A stretch of DNA of 64,000 nt from Kluyvera intermedia (lineage in GTDB: Bacteria > Pseudomonadota > Gammaproteobacteria > Enterobacterales > Enterobacteriaceae): assembly GCF_034424175.1 (NCBI RefSeq), contig NZ_CP139986.1, forward strand, positions 1,426,001 through 1,490,000, read 5' to 3'. Position numbers and translations under genes: made by a program. The notes under the pieces are model-generated. The model was given only the letters and a program-made list of their open reading frames with translations. It was not told the DNA's origin and made no database searches. Within the stretch, counting starts at the first letter, position 1, and the number at the start of each line of letters is the position of its first letter. This document shows, piece after piece, positions 23,874 through 32,646 of the stretch.

Positions 23874-25856
23874 ATGAACCGTTTTATTAGGGTAGATAGC
23901 CAACAATGCATTGGATGCAAGGCGTGTGAAGTTGCCTGTGTAATGTCGCATAACGAAGAACAGCACGTCCTTGATGTCTCACAATTTGTGCCCCGCATTA
24001 CTGTCGTGAAAATGAATTCCCAGCGCGGCGCGGCAACCTGTCACCATTGTGAAGATGCTCCCTGTGCCCGCAGCTGTCCAAACGGTGCGATACGCCACGC
24101 TGATGACGCTATTTTGGTCGATCAGGCGAAGTGTATCGGCTGCAAATCCTGCGTGGTCGCATGCCCGTTCGGCACGATGCAAATTGTTTTGATGCCAACC
24201 GCCGACGGACGTGTGAAAGCCACTGCCCATAAATGCGACCTGTGTCATGAACGCCCAGCCGGTCCTGCGTGTGTTGAAAATTGTCCGGCAAATGCGCTGC
24301 AATTGATGACCAGTCAACAACTCACGGAAATCGCCAGAACGCGCCGGCTGCAAACAGCCTGTCGGGAAGCCCAGCCATGGCATAGCGATACCCGTGCGGC
24401 AGTGCCACATAACACGCGTAGTAAAGTCCAGCAGATGGCGGCGACCGCTGCGCGCGGTGAAGCCGATAAGCTGAATCTGTCTGCACGTAAAACCAGTTTT
24501 GGTGAAATCTACCTGCCGCTGCGAGAAGACCAGGCGCAGCAGGCCTCGGCGCGCTGCCTGACCTGCGGTGAACACAGCATTTGCGAGTGGACCTGTCCGC
24601 TACATAACCATATTCCCCAGTGGATCGAGCGCGTGAACGCCGGTGATATCGATGCGGCGGTAGCGCTATCGCACCAGACTAACCCGCTGCCGGAAATTAC
24701 CGGACGCGTCTGTCCGCAAGACAGGCTTTGTGAAGGTGCGTGCACCATCCGTGACGAACATGGCGCGGTGACCATCGGGAATATTGAACGTTACATCTCT
24801 GACCGCGCGCTGGCCAAAGGCTGGCGGCCAGATATCGGCAACGTTGCCAGTAGCGGTAAGCGGGTGGCGATTATCGGTGCCGGTCCGGCGGGGCTTGCGT
24901 GTGCTGATATTCTGGTACGGCAAGGTGTCGAGCCGGTGGTGTTTGACCGCCACCCGGAAATCGGCGGTCTGTTAACCTTCGGTATCCCGTCCTTTAAGCT
25001 TGATAAATCGCTGATGACACGTCGTCGTGAAATATTCACCGAAATGGGGATTCGCTTTGAGCTGAACTGCGAGATTGGCAAAGACATTACGCTTAAAACG
25101 CTCCTTGATGATTACGACGCGGTCTTCGTCGGCGTCGGGACTTACCGCTCAATGAAAGCTGATTTGCCGAATGAAGATGCGCCGGGCGTGTACGACGCGC
25201 TGCCGTTCCTGATTGCCAATACCAAGAATGTGATGGGGATAGGCGAACAGCCTGACGAGCCGTATATCGATACCAGGGGGCTTAATGTGGTGGTGCTCGG
25301 CGGTGGCGACACCGCGATGGACTGCGTGCGCACGGCATTGCGCCATGGCGCTCGGAAAGTTACCTGTGCTTATCGCCGCGATGAAGCCAATATGCCGGGC
25401 TCGAAAAAAGAGGTGAAAAACGCGAAGGAAGAAGGGGCTGAATTTGAATTTAACGTTCAGCCGGTGACCCTTGAACTGGATGCCAACGGACACGTGTGTG
25501 GCATTCGTTTGTTGCGTACTCAGCTTGGCGAGCCTGACAGCAACGGGCGCCGTCGCCCAACCCCCATTCCCGGCAGCGAGTTTGTGATGCCTGCCGATGC
25601 GGTGATTATGGCCTTTGGTTTCCATCCACACAGTATGCCGTGGCTGAACGCGCAAGGCGTTGATGTCGATGACTGGGGACGTATTCGCGCAAACGTAAAC
25701 TCACGCTATCGCTATCAAACCAGCAATCCTAAAATTTTTGCCGGTGGCGATGCGGTGCGCGGTGCCGATTTAGTGGTGACGGCGATGGCGGAAGGACGTC
25801 ATGCGGCGCAGGGGATCCTTGATTACCTGGATGTGAAAATCACTCACACACATTGA
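23874..25856 (+). CDS. aegA: Fe-S oxidoreductase AegA (ferredoxin fused to GltD-like)
   Basis: 660-residue fusion. Residues 1-150 carry four-cysteine ferredoxin clusters (CIGCKACEVAC, CHHCEDAPC, CIGCKSCVVAC, CDLCHERPAGPACVENC). Residues 200-660 resemble the glutamate synthase small subunit, with an Fe-S region (CLTCGEHSICEWTCPLHNHI), the FAD loop GAGPAGLA and the NAD(P)H loop GGGDTAMD. Likely a soluble FAD/Fe-S electron-transfer enzyme; in E. coli linked to anaerobic urate breakdown and controlled by FNR and nitrate. Confidence 0.95.
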   Translation: MNRFIRVDSQQCIGCKACEVACVMSHNEEQHVLDVSQFVPRITVVKMNSQRGAATCHHCEDAPCARSCPNGAIRHADDAILVDQAKCIGCKSCVVACPFGTMQIVLMPTADGRVKATAHKCDLCHERPAGPACVENCPANALQLMTSQQLTEIARTRRLQTACREAQPWHSDTRAAVPHNTRSKVQQMAATAARGEADKLNLSARKTSFGEIYLPLREDQAQQASARCLTCGEHSICEWTCPLHNHIPQWIERVNAGDIDAAVALSHQTNPLPEITGRVCPQDRLCEGACTIRDEHGAVTIGNIERYISDRALAKGWRPDIGNVASSGKRVAIIGAGPAGLACADILVRQGVEPVVFDRHPEIGGLLTFGIPSFKLDKSLMTRRREIFTEMGIRFELNCEIGKDITLKTLLDDYDAVFVGVGTYRSMKADLPNEDAPGVYDALPFLIANTKNVMGIGEQPDEPYIDTRGLNVVVLGGGDTAMDCVRTALRHGARKVTCAYRRDEANMPGSKKEVKNAKEEGAEFEFNVQPVTLELDANGHVCGIRLLRTQLGEPDSNGRRRPTPIPGSEFVMPADAVIMAFGFHPHSMPWLNAQGVDVDDWGRIRANVNSRYRYQTSNPKIFAGGDAVRGADLVVTAMAEGRHAAQGILDYLDVKITHTH

Positions 25857-25914
25857 CGATACCCCGGCTCTACGGCGTAAGATGGTACATCCGTGTTATC
25901 GCCGTGGAGCCTGA

Positions 25915-26490
25915 ATGTCCCTCAATATCAACGTTATCAAAGATAAAGTCCTGTCTGAAAACTACTTTGTCCTGCGCAATATCACCTACGATTTAACCCA
26001 ACGAGACGGTCAGACTGTCCAGCATAAACGTGAAGTTTATGACCGTGGAAACGGTGCGACGGTGTTGCTGTATAACAGCCAGAAACAGAGCGTAGTGTTG
26101 GTGCGCCAGTTCCGGATTGCGACCTGGGTCAACGGCAATGCTGACGGGATGCTGATTGAAACCTGCGCCGGGCTGCTGGACGATGACGAACCGGAAGATT
26201 GCATTCGCAAAGAGGCAATTGAAGAGACCGGCTATCAGGTGAACAACGTTCGTAAAGTCTTCCAGTTGTATATGTCGCCCGGCGGCGTGACCGAAATTGT
26301 TCACTTCTTTATCGCCGAATATGACGATAGCCTGCGCGAAAATGCGGGCGGAGGAGTGGATGACGAAGCGATAGATGTGCTGGAACTGCCGCTATCACAA
26401 GCAATTGAGATGATTCGCAGTGGTGAAATATGCGACGGTAAGACGGTGATTTTACTTCAATATCTGCAGCATTCCGGCCTTATGCGCTAA
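25915..26490 (+). CDS. nudK: GDP-mannose pyrophosphatase NudK
   Basis: 191-residue Nudix hydrolase that cleaves GDP-mannose to GMP and mannose-1-phosphate. The Nudix box lies at about residues 85-107 (GLLDDDEPEDCIRKEAIEETGY) with the metal-binding EAIEE. Length equals E. coli NudK. It follows aegA after 58 bp and ends at an inverted repeat shared with the ypfG side. Confidence 0.95.
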   Translation: MSLNINVIKDKVLSENYFVLRNITYDLTQRDGQTVQHKREVYDRGNGATVLLYNSQKQSVVLVRQFRIATWVNGNADGMLIETCAGLLDDDEPEDCIRKEAIEETGYQVNNVRKVFQLYMSPGGVTEIVHFFIAEYDDSLRENAGGGVDDEAIDVLELPLSQAIEMIRSGEICDGKTVILLQYLQHSGLMR

Positions 26491-26496
26491 TTCTGC

Positions 26497-26532
26497 GTAA
26501 TGCTCAATCCGATAATTCCGATTGAGCATTAC
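26497..26532. terminator. 13-bp perfect inverted repeat after nudK
   Basis: GTAATGCTCAATC at 26497-26509 is perfectly repeated in inverse at 26520-26532 around a 10-base loop, 7 bp after the nudK stop. No T-run follows. It is probably a nudK transcript-end hairpin; it lies 68 bp before ypfG. Confidence 0.6.
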
Positions 26533-26599
26533 CGCTTCGCTCGTGAAGATACCCCTTGAGTGTAGGTTGGTGTTTTTTTCTTCTGGGGTTGTACCGTTC

Positions 26600-27649
26600 A
26601 TGCGTTACCGCGTTTTCCTGTTTTTCTTCTGCCTCGGGATGCTTCCGGCGTCGTTGACGTGGGCGGGCCCGGCACAGCAGGTCTTTTCCGATTGGTTAGT
26701 CACCTGCAATAACCAGAATTTTTGCGTGACCCGTAACGTAGGCCTCCATCACGGCCTGGTCATGACCCTAAGCCGCAGCGCTGGAGCGCATACTGACACG
26801 CAGCTACGTATCGAGTTGGGTGGCATAGTTAATCCGGTGGCCGCAGTACCGCCTATCGAGCCGCGTTTGCTGCTGGATGGCAAACCGCTAAAGCTTAAGG
26901 GCGAGCACTGGAAGGTGCAGCCGAAGTTATTAACCACCGGTGATAGCGCCACCATTGATGCATTTTTGCAGCTGATTCAGGATGCAGATGCTATCTCTTT
27001 GGAGAAAGGCGTGCAGGTTATCTCATTGCAGGGGCTTAAGGCCGCACTGCTGTTTATTGATGCTCAGCAAAAACGCGTCGGCAACGAAACGGCATGGATC
27101 CGTAAAGGCGATGAACCGCCGCTCAGCGTGCCACCTGCACCGGCGCTGAAATCGGTGGCAAAGGTTAACCCAACACCGACACCGCTCGGCCATGATGAAT
27201 ACAATGATCTGCTGGATTTCGGCACCTGGCGCATGAATAACAACCAGTGTTCACTGGATCCGCTGCGCCGCGAAGTGTGGATAACCGCATTGACCGACGA
27301 TAAGGCGCTGATGATGACCAGTTGTGAGTCGGGAGCCTATAACACCATTTACCGGGCCTGGCTGGTGTCGCGGAAAAAACCGTTTATAACCACCCCAATT
27401 CGCTTGCGTCTTCCTTTCCTGCCCACCGGACGCGAAGGGCGGGATATTGAACTGGTTAACCTGACCTTCAACGAGCAAAGCCGTGAACTGGTCACGCTGG
27501 AAAAAGGGCGCGGTCTGGGAGATTGCGGCATCCAGACGCGCTGGCGCTATGACGGTCAGCGTTTTCGTCTCGTCCGCTATGCGGCACAGCCGCAGTGCGA
27601 CAACTGGCAGCGTGCGGATGCCTGGGCGGCGCAATGGGTATCTGGTTAA
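26600..27649 (+). CDS. ypfG: Periplasmic DUF1176 protein YpfG
   Basis: 349-residue exported protein of the DUF1176 family. The start MRYRVFLFFF at 26600 gives a signal peptide (1-22, cleavage after LTWA); an upstream frame to 26522 would bury the signal. Several cysteines (VTCNNQNFC, NNQCSL, MTSCES, CGIQTR, QPQCDNW) suggest disulfides in the periplasm. Function unknown. It overlaps the convergent EthD-like gene by 4 bp; in E. coli tktB-talA stand at this place. Confidence 0.88.
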   Translation: MRYRVFLFFFCLGMLPASLTWAGPAQQVFSDWLVTCNNQNFCVTRNVGLHHGLVMTLSRSAGAHTDTQLRIELGGIVNPVAAVPPIEPRLLLDGKPLKLKGEHWKVQPKLLTTGDSATIDAFLQLIQDADAISLEKGVQVISLQGLKAALLFIDAQQKRVGNETAWIRKGDEPPLSVPPAPALKSVAKVNPTPTPLGHDEYNDLLDFGTWRMNNNQCSLDPLRREVWITALTDDKALMMTSCESGAYNTIYRAWLVSRKKPFITTPIRLRLPFLPTGREGRDIELVNLTFNEQSRELVTLEKGRGLGDCGIQTRWRYDGQRFRLVRYAAQPQCDNWQRADAWAAQWVSG

Positions 27650-27975
27650 CGCTTTCTGATTTCCGTAATGTAGGTCACTGCCACATGCGCCGCAAAATTG
27701 GGCACATCGGCAAACGCTTCCTGGCCAATTGGGGATTCAAACGCCGCGATAGCATCCTCAAGCGAGTCGAACCACAGCTCTGAGAAACCGTCTATCGGTG
27801 AATCAGGATAGACTCGACGGTCGATAGGGTTCAGCACGTAACCGCGCAGTCCCGGAAGCCCAAGGGCAATTTTACTGTGCACCGCCTGCCAGTGGGCCAC
27901 AAACTCTTCAAAACTCTGTCCCTCTTTTTTGGTCAGCAGGCCAACATGTTTAAAACCCTTTGTTTTCGTCATCAT
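27646..27975 (-). CDS. EthD-domain protein (dimeric ferredoxin-like barrel)
   Basis: 109-residue protein with an EthD/dimeric alpha-beta barrel signature: FKHVGLLTKKEGQSFEEFVAHWQAVHS, LPGLRGYVLN, DGFSELWFDSLEDAIAAFES. The family includes small enzymes or stress proteins that act on hydrophobic or quinone-like compounds; exact activity unknown. GGAGTGA precedes two adjacent ATG codons. It is divergent from a LysR regulator across 215 bp, which makes that regulator its probable controller. Not present at this locus in K-12. Confidence 0.8.
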   Translation of the reverse strand: MMTKTKGFKHVGLLTKKEGQSFEEFVAHWQAVHSKIALGLPGLRGYVLNPIDRRVYPDSPIDGFSELWFDSLEDAIAAFESPIGQEAFADVPNFAAHVAVTYITEIRKR

Positions 27976-28052
27976 TCACTCCACCTTTGATTTTTTAACA
28001 TCATGATTAATTTAATAATTTAAGATGATGGCTTAACGGGCCCGCTCTGCCT

Positions 28053-28075
28053 CATGATGAGTACTGCTCATCATG
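28053..28075. promoter_or_regulatory. Palindromic candidate LysR operator
   Basis: CATGATGAG (28053-28061) and CTCATCATG (28067-28075) form a perfect 9-bp inverted repeat with a 5-base spacer, midway between the EthD-like gene and the divergent LysR gene. It suits binding by a LysR-type dimer; no T-run follows, so a terminator is unlikely. Confidence 0.55.
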
Positions 28076-28190
28076 CTGCATACTATGATTGATTTTATTA
28101 ATGCGATAAATAGGGTTTTGTTCGCCTCTTTGTAGACATAAATTCTTCAATGCGGTACAGCATATTCATTCTTCGTTGAGTAGGTGATTA

Positions 28191-29105
28191 ATGATGCGCA
28201 CGACCGACAATCTTGGTGGCATCACCGCATTTGTAACCACGGCCCAGTTGGGCAGCTTTACCGCTGCTGCCGAACGACTGGGGCTGACTAAATCCGCCGT
28301 CGGTAAAAGCGTCGGCCGTCTTGAGTTACGCCTCGGGCTGACGTTGTTTCAGCGCTCAACGCGGCGATTAAGCTTAACGCCTGACGGTGAGCTTTTTCTG
28401 GCACGCTGCCAGCAGGCTATTGATATTCTTGAACATGCGGAAGCTGAGTTGACCTCGCACGTTGTACAACCGGCGGGGCGTTTGCGGGTTGATTTGCCTT
28501 CGGCATTTGGCCGCCAGCGCGTGCTGCCGATTCTGTTGGCCATTGCTCGCCAGTATCCGGCGCTCTTGCTGACGGTGACTTTTAGCGAACGTTTTGTGGA
28601 CTTGATTGAAGAAGGCATCGATCTGGTCGTGCGTATAGGTGAACTGGCAGATAGCAGTGGCCTCGTTGCCAGACGATTAACCACGCAGAAGTTAGTTATC
28701 TGTGCGGCACCTGGCTATCTGCTTGAGCACGGTAAACCGCAAAAACCGGAAGAGATCCTCCTTCATCGCTGCGTCGTGGGTTTTCGCCGCCACCAACCTC
28801 TTTCATGGCTTTTTAAAGCGGCTAATGGACAGGCGTTACGTCTGACTCCGCCTGCGACATACGAGTTTGCCGACGGTGATGCCATGCTGGCTGCGACGCT
28901 GGCAGGATGTGGCCTATCACAACTGCCGCGCTGGCTGGTGGGTGAGTATCTACAGCGGGGTGAATTAGAAGAAGTGCTCTGTGAATATGCCGGAGGGGAA
29001 ATGCCCATTAGCGCGGTGTGGCCGAAAAGCCGTCAGCCGTTACCAAAAGTACGCTATGCCGTGGATGAATTGCTGCGTGCAGCCGAGAAAGGGCGGCTGG
29101 ACTAA
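28191..29105 (+). CDS. LysR-family transcriptional regulator
   Basis: 304 residues. N-terminal winged HTH (GGITAFVTTAQLGSFTAAAERLGLTKSAVGKSVGRLE, about 10-45) with the variant SAVGKSVGRLE typical of the subgroup that controls adjacent oxidoreductase-type genes; C-terminal effector domain (about 90-295). Divergent from the EthD-like gene, so probably its regulator and its own repressor through the palindrome at 28053-28075. Replaces talA-tktB relative to K-12. No recognised symbol. Confidence 0.88.
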   Translation: MMRTTDNLGGITAFVTTAQLGSFTAAAERLGLTKSAVGKSVGRLELRLGLTLFQRSTRRLSLTPDGELFLARCQQAIDILEHAEAELTSHVVQPAGRLRVDLPSAFGRQRVLPILLAIARQYPALLLTVTFSERFVDLIEEGIDLVVRIGELADSSGLVARRLTTQKLVICAAPGYLLEHGKPQKPEEILLHRCVVGFRRHQPLSWLFKAANGQALRLTPPATYEFADGDAMLAATLAGCGLSQLPRWLVGEYLQRGELEEVLCEYAGGEMPISAVWPKSRQPLPKVRYAVDELLRAAEKGRLD

Positions 29106-29350
29106 CATCGTGCCAATTTGGTTATGGGTGGCATAACAAAAAAGCATATCCAGAAATCATGATCTCGCTACTGATAATTGATAACATGCGAGAAATAAAT
29201 AAATAACAAAACCAATCGTGTTCGCAAGAGTATGGCGGCCTTCAAAGTTTAGCGGGCGGTCAAAGGCGATACTAGGTGCTTCCTTCGGGAGTGCATCAGG
29301 AACGTAATTGCGCTTCACCTTTTTAGTTCGATACGTGAAAGGAACCCTAA

Positions 29351-31630
29351 ATGGACGACCAATTAAAACAAAGTGCCCTCGATTTCCATGAATTCCCCAT
29401 CCCAGGAAAAATTCAGGTAGTCCCTACCAAACCTCTGGCAACTCAGCGCGACCTTGCTCTGGCCTACTCGCCGGGCGTTGCGGCACCGTGCCTGGAAATC
29501 GAAAAAGATCCGCTGGCGGCGTACAAGTATACGGCGCGCGGCAACCTGGTGGCAGTGGTATCAAACGGTACCGCGGTGCTGGGCCTGGGGAATATCGGCG
29601 CGCTGGCCGGTAAACCCGTCATGGAAGGTAAGGGCGTTTTGTTCAAGAAATTTGCCGGTATCGACGTTTTCGATATCGAAGTAGATGAACTGGACCCTGA
29701 TAAATTTATTAATGTCGTGGCGGCGCTGGAGCCAACTTTCGGCGGCATTAACCTCGAAGATATTAAAGCCCCGGAATGTTTCTACATTGAGCAGAAACTG
29801 CGTGAACGTATGAATATCCCGGTGTTCCACGATGATCAGCACGGTACCGCAATCATCAGCACCGCGGCTATTCTCAACGGCCTGCGCGTGGTTGAGAAAA
29901 ATATCTCCGACGTGCGTATGGTGGTTTCCGGTGCGGGGGCGGCAGCGATTGCCTGTATGAACCTGCTGGTGGCACTGGGTATGCAGAAACACAATATTGT
30001 GGTCTGTGACTCGAAGGGCGTGATCTTTGAAGGCCGTGAGCTGAATATGGCGGAAACCAAAGCCGCTTACGCGGTGAAGGATGACGGTAAACGCACGCTG
30101 GACGATGTGATTGCCGACGCGGATATCTTCCTCGGCTGCTCAGGCCCGAAAGTGTTGACCCAGGAGATGGTCAAGAAGATGGCGCGTGCGCCAATGATCC
30201 TTGCGCTGGCGAACCCAGAGCCGGAGATTCTGCCGCCACTGGCAAAAGAAGTCCGCTCGGATGCGATTATCTGTACCGGTCGTTCTGATTATCCAAACCA
30301 GGTGAACAACGTTCTGTGCTTCCCGTTCATCTTCCGTGGTGCGCTGGACGTCGGTGCGACGGCAATCAACGAAGAGATGAAGCTGGCTGCGGTACATGCG
30401 ATTGCCGAACTGGCGCATGCTGAGCAAAGCGAAGTGGTGACATCGGCTTATGGCGATCAGGATCTAAGTTTCGGCCCGGATTACATTATTCCTAAACCGT
30501 TCGATCCACGTCTGATCGTTAAGATCGCCCCGGCGGTTGCCAAAGCGGCAATGGACTCCGGTGTAGCGACTCGTCCGATTGCTGATTTTGACGCCTATAT
30601 CGAAAAACTCAGCGAGTTTGTCTACAAAACTAACCTGTTTATGAAGCCGATTTTCTCGCAGGCGCGTAAAGAGCCGAAGCGGATCGTGCTGGCGGAAGGT
30701 GAAGACAACCGTGTGCTGCACGCCACGCAGGAACTGGTGACGCTGGGGCTGGCGAAACCGATTCTGATTGGTCGTCCGAGCGTGATTGAAATGCGTGTGC
30801 AGAAACTGGGCCTGCAAATTAAACCGGGCATCGACTTTGAGATCGTCAACAATGAGTCGGATCCGCGCTTTAAAGAATACTGGCAGGAATACTACAGCCT
30901 GATGAAGCGCCGTGGTATTACCCAGGAGCAGGCGCAGCGTGAGATGAGAAGCAACACCACGGCTATCGGTGCCATCATGGTCCAGCGCGGTGAAGCGGAT
31001 GGGATGATTTGTGGCACCATCGGTGATTATCATGAACACTTTAACGTGATTAAACCGCTGTTTGGTTACCGTGATGGTGTTCATACCGCCGGGGCAATGA
31101 ATGCGCTGCTGCTGCCAAGCGGCAACACCTTTATCGCCGATACCTACGTCAATAACGATCCAACGCCAGAGCAGATTGCGGAAATTGCGCTGATGGCGGC
31201 GGAAAGCGTGCGTCGATTTGGTATCGAACCGCGCGTGGCGCTGCTGTCACACTCAAACTTTGGTTCTTCCGACTGCCCGTCAGCAAGCAAAATGCGTGAG
31301 GCGTTAGACATCGTGAAGGCGCGCGCGCCGGAGTTGATGATTGACGGTGAAATGCACGGCGATGCCGCGTTGGTCGAAAGCATCCGTCATGATCGTATGC
31401 CGGATAGCCCGTTGAAAGGTTCTGCCAATATTCTGGTGATGCCGAACATGGAAGCGGCGCGTATCAGCTACAACCTGCTGCGTGTTTCCAGCTCTGAAGG
31501 TGTAACCGTAGGGCCGGTGCTGATGGGCGTGGCGAAACCGGTACATGTCCTGACGCCAATTGCCTCTGTCCGCCGAATCGTGAATATGGTGGCGCTGGCG
31601 GTGGTTGAAGCGCAAACCCAGCCGCTGTAA
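29351..31630 (+). CDS. maeB: NADP-dependent malic enzyme MaeB
   Basis: 759 residues, exact E. coli length. Residues 1-425 are the malic enzyme: LALAYSPGVAAPC with the catalytic Tyr, FHDDQHGTA, and the nucleotide loop VVSGAGAAAIA. Residues about 430-759 are a phosphotransacetylase-like domain (IVLAEGEDNRVLHA) that has a regulatory role. It decarboxylates malate to pyruvate with NADPH formation. In E. coli the eut operon follows; here maeB is next to hemF. Confidence 0.97.
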   Translation: MDDQLKQSALDFHEFPIPGKIQVVPTKPLATQRDLALAYSPGVAAPCLEIEKDPLAAYKYTARGNLVAVVSNGTAVLGLGNIGALAGKPVMEGKGVLFKKFAGIDVFDIEVDELDPDKFINVVAALEPTFGGINLEDIKAPECFYIEQKLRERMNIPVFHDDQHGTAIISTAAILNGLRVVEKNISDVRMVVSGAGAAAIACMNLLVALGMQKHNIVVCDSKGVIFEGRELNMAETKAAYAVKDDGKRTLDDVIADADIFLGCSGPKVLTQEMVKKMARAPMILALANPEPEILPPLAKEVRSDAIICTGRSDYPNQVNNVLCFPFIFRGALDVGATAINEEMKLAAVHAIAELAHAEQSEVVTSAYGDQDLSFGPDYIIPKPFDPRLIVKIAPAVAKAAMDSGVATRPIADFDAYIEKLSEFVYKTNLFMKPIFSQARKEPKRIVLAEGEDNRVLHATQELVTLGLAKPILIGRPSVIEMRVQKLGLQIKPGIDFEIVNNESDPRFKEYWQEYYSLMKRRGITQEQAQREMRSNTTAIGAIMVQRGEADGMICGTIGDYHEHFNVIKPLFGYRDGVHTAGAMNALLLPSGNTFIADTYVNNDPTPEQIAEIALMAAESVRRFGIEPRVALLSHSNFGSSDCPSASKMREALDIVKARAPELMIDGEMHGDAALVESIRHDRMPDSPLKGSANILVMPNMEAARISYNLLRVSSSEGVTVGPVLMGVAKPVHVLTPIASVRRIVNMVALAVVEAQTQPL

Positions 31631-31634
31631 CAAA

Positions 31635-31668
31635 AAAAGCCTCGGAAAAACCTCCGAGGCTTTTCTCT
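31635..31668 (+). terminator. Rho-independent terminator of maeB
   Basis: AAAAGCCTCGG (31635-31645) pairs with CCGAGGCTTTT (31654-31664), followed by CTCTTT; 5 bp after the stop. Confidence 0.9.
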
Positions 31669-31670
31669 TT

Positions 31671-31744
31671 GTAGCCCGGCCAAGCGAAGCGCCGCCGGGA
31701 CAGGCTCCGAGCCCTCCCGGCGGCGCTTTGCTTGGCCGGGCTAC
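31671..31744. repeat. Inverted REP pair between maeB and hemF
   Basis: GTAGCCCGGCCAAGCGAAGC (31671 on) and its inverse ending GCTTGGCCGGGCTAC (31744) form a 74-bp near-palindrome. It separates the convergent maeB and hemF ends. Confidence 0.9.
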
Positions 31745-31746
31745 TG

Positions 31747-32646
31747 TTAGATCCACTCTTTTACTTTAATAAAGTCGTCTAATGCCGCTTCTGGGCTACC
31801 GTCTTCCGGCTGATAGTTGTATTCCCAGCGTACCAGCGGCGGCATCGACATCAGTATCGACTCCGTACGCCCGCCGGTTTGCAGGCCGAACAGCGTACCG
31901 CGGTCCCAGACCAGATTGAACTCCACATAACGACCCCGGCGGTAGAGCTGGAATTCCCGCTCGCGCTCGCCATACTCCATCGCTTTACGACGTTCAACGA
32001 TAGGCAGATATGCCTCAGTGAAGCCTTTTCCCACCGCCTGCATAAAGGCAAAACAGCGCTCGAAGTTCGGTGTATTGAGATCGTCGAAGAACAGGCCACC
32101 GATACCGCGCTGTTCGTTGCGGTGTTTAAGATGGAAATAGTCGTCGCACCACTTTTTATAACGTGGGTAAACGTCATCACCAAACGGCTGACACAAATCG
32201 CGCGCGGTGGTATGCCAGTGCACGGCATCTTCGTTAAAACCGTAGTAAGGGGTTAAATCAAAGCCACCGCCAAACCACCATACCGGATCGGCACCCGGTT
32301 TTTCGGCGATAAAAAAGCGCACGTTGGCATGGCTGGTTGGCACATACGGATTGCGCGGATGCACGACCAGCGAAACGCCCATCGCTTGAAAACTACGCCC
32401 GGCAAGTTCAGGGCGGTGGGCGGTAGCGGATGCAGGCATGGCGCTGCCGTGAACGTGAGAGAAGTTGACGCCAGCCTGTTCAAATACCGCGCCGTCGCGC
32501 AACACGCGGCTACGTCCACCGCCGCCGGCTTCACGTTGCCAGCTATCTTCGATAAAGACGCCGCCGTCTACCTGCTCAAGCTGTTGGCAAATATCGTCCT
32601 GAAGCTTAAGCAAGAACGCTTTAACCTGCTGGATATCCATCGTCAT
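31747..32646 (-). CDS. hemF: Oxygen-dependent coproporphyrinogen III oxidase HemF
   Basis: Converts coproporphyrinogen III to protoporphyrinogen IX with oxygen in haem synthesis. 299 residues when started at the ATG at 32646, which overlaps the amiA stop as TGATG, so translation is coupled. Family segments seen: EDSWQREAGGGGRSRVL, HRPELAGRSF, VWWFGGGFDLTP, GIGGLFFDDLN and WDRGTLFGLQTGGRTESIL. Second gene of amiA-hemF, as in E. coli. Confidence 0.97.
   Translation of the reverse strand: MTMDIQQVKAFLLKLQDDICQQLEQVDGGVFIEDSWQREAGGGGRSRVLRDGAVFEQAGVNFSHVHGSAMPASATAHRPELAGRSFQAMGVSLVVHPRNPYVPTSHANVRFFIAEKPGADPVWWFGGGFDLTPYYGFNEDAVHWHTTARDLCQPFGDDVYPRYKKWCDDYFHLKHRNEQRGIGGLFFDDLNTPNFERCFAFMQAVGKGFTEAYLPIVERRKAMEYGEREREFQLYRRGRYVEFNLVWDRGTLFGLQTGGRTESILMSMPPLVRWEYNYQPEDGSPEAALDDFIKVKEWI

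Noticed and set aside
30464..31084. 206-codon open frame antisense to maeB
   Set aside because: Contained in the phosphotransacetylase-like domain of maeB; no start signal and no recognisable product.
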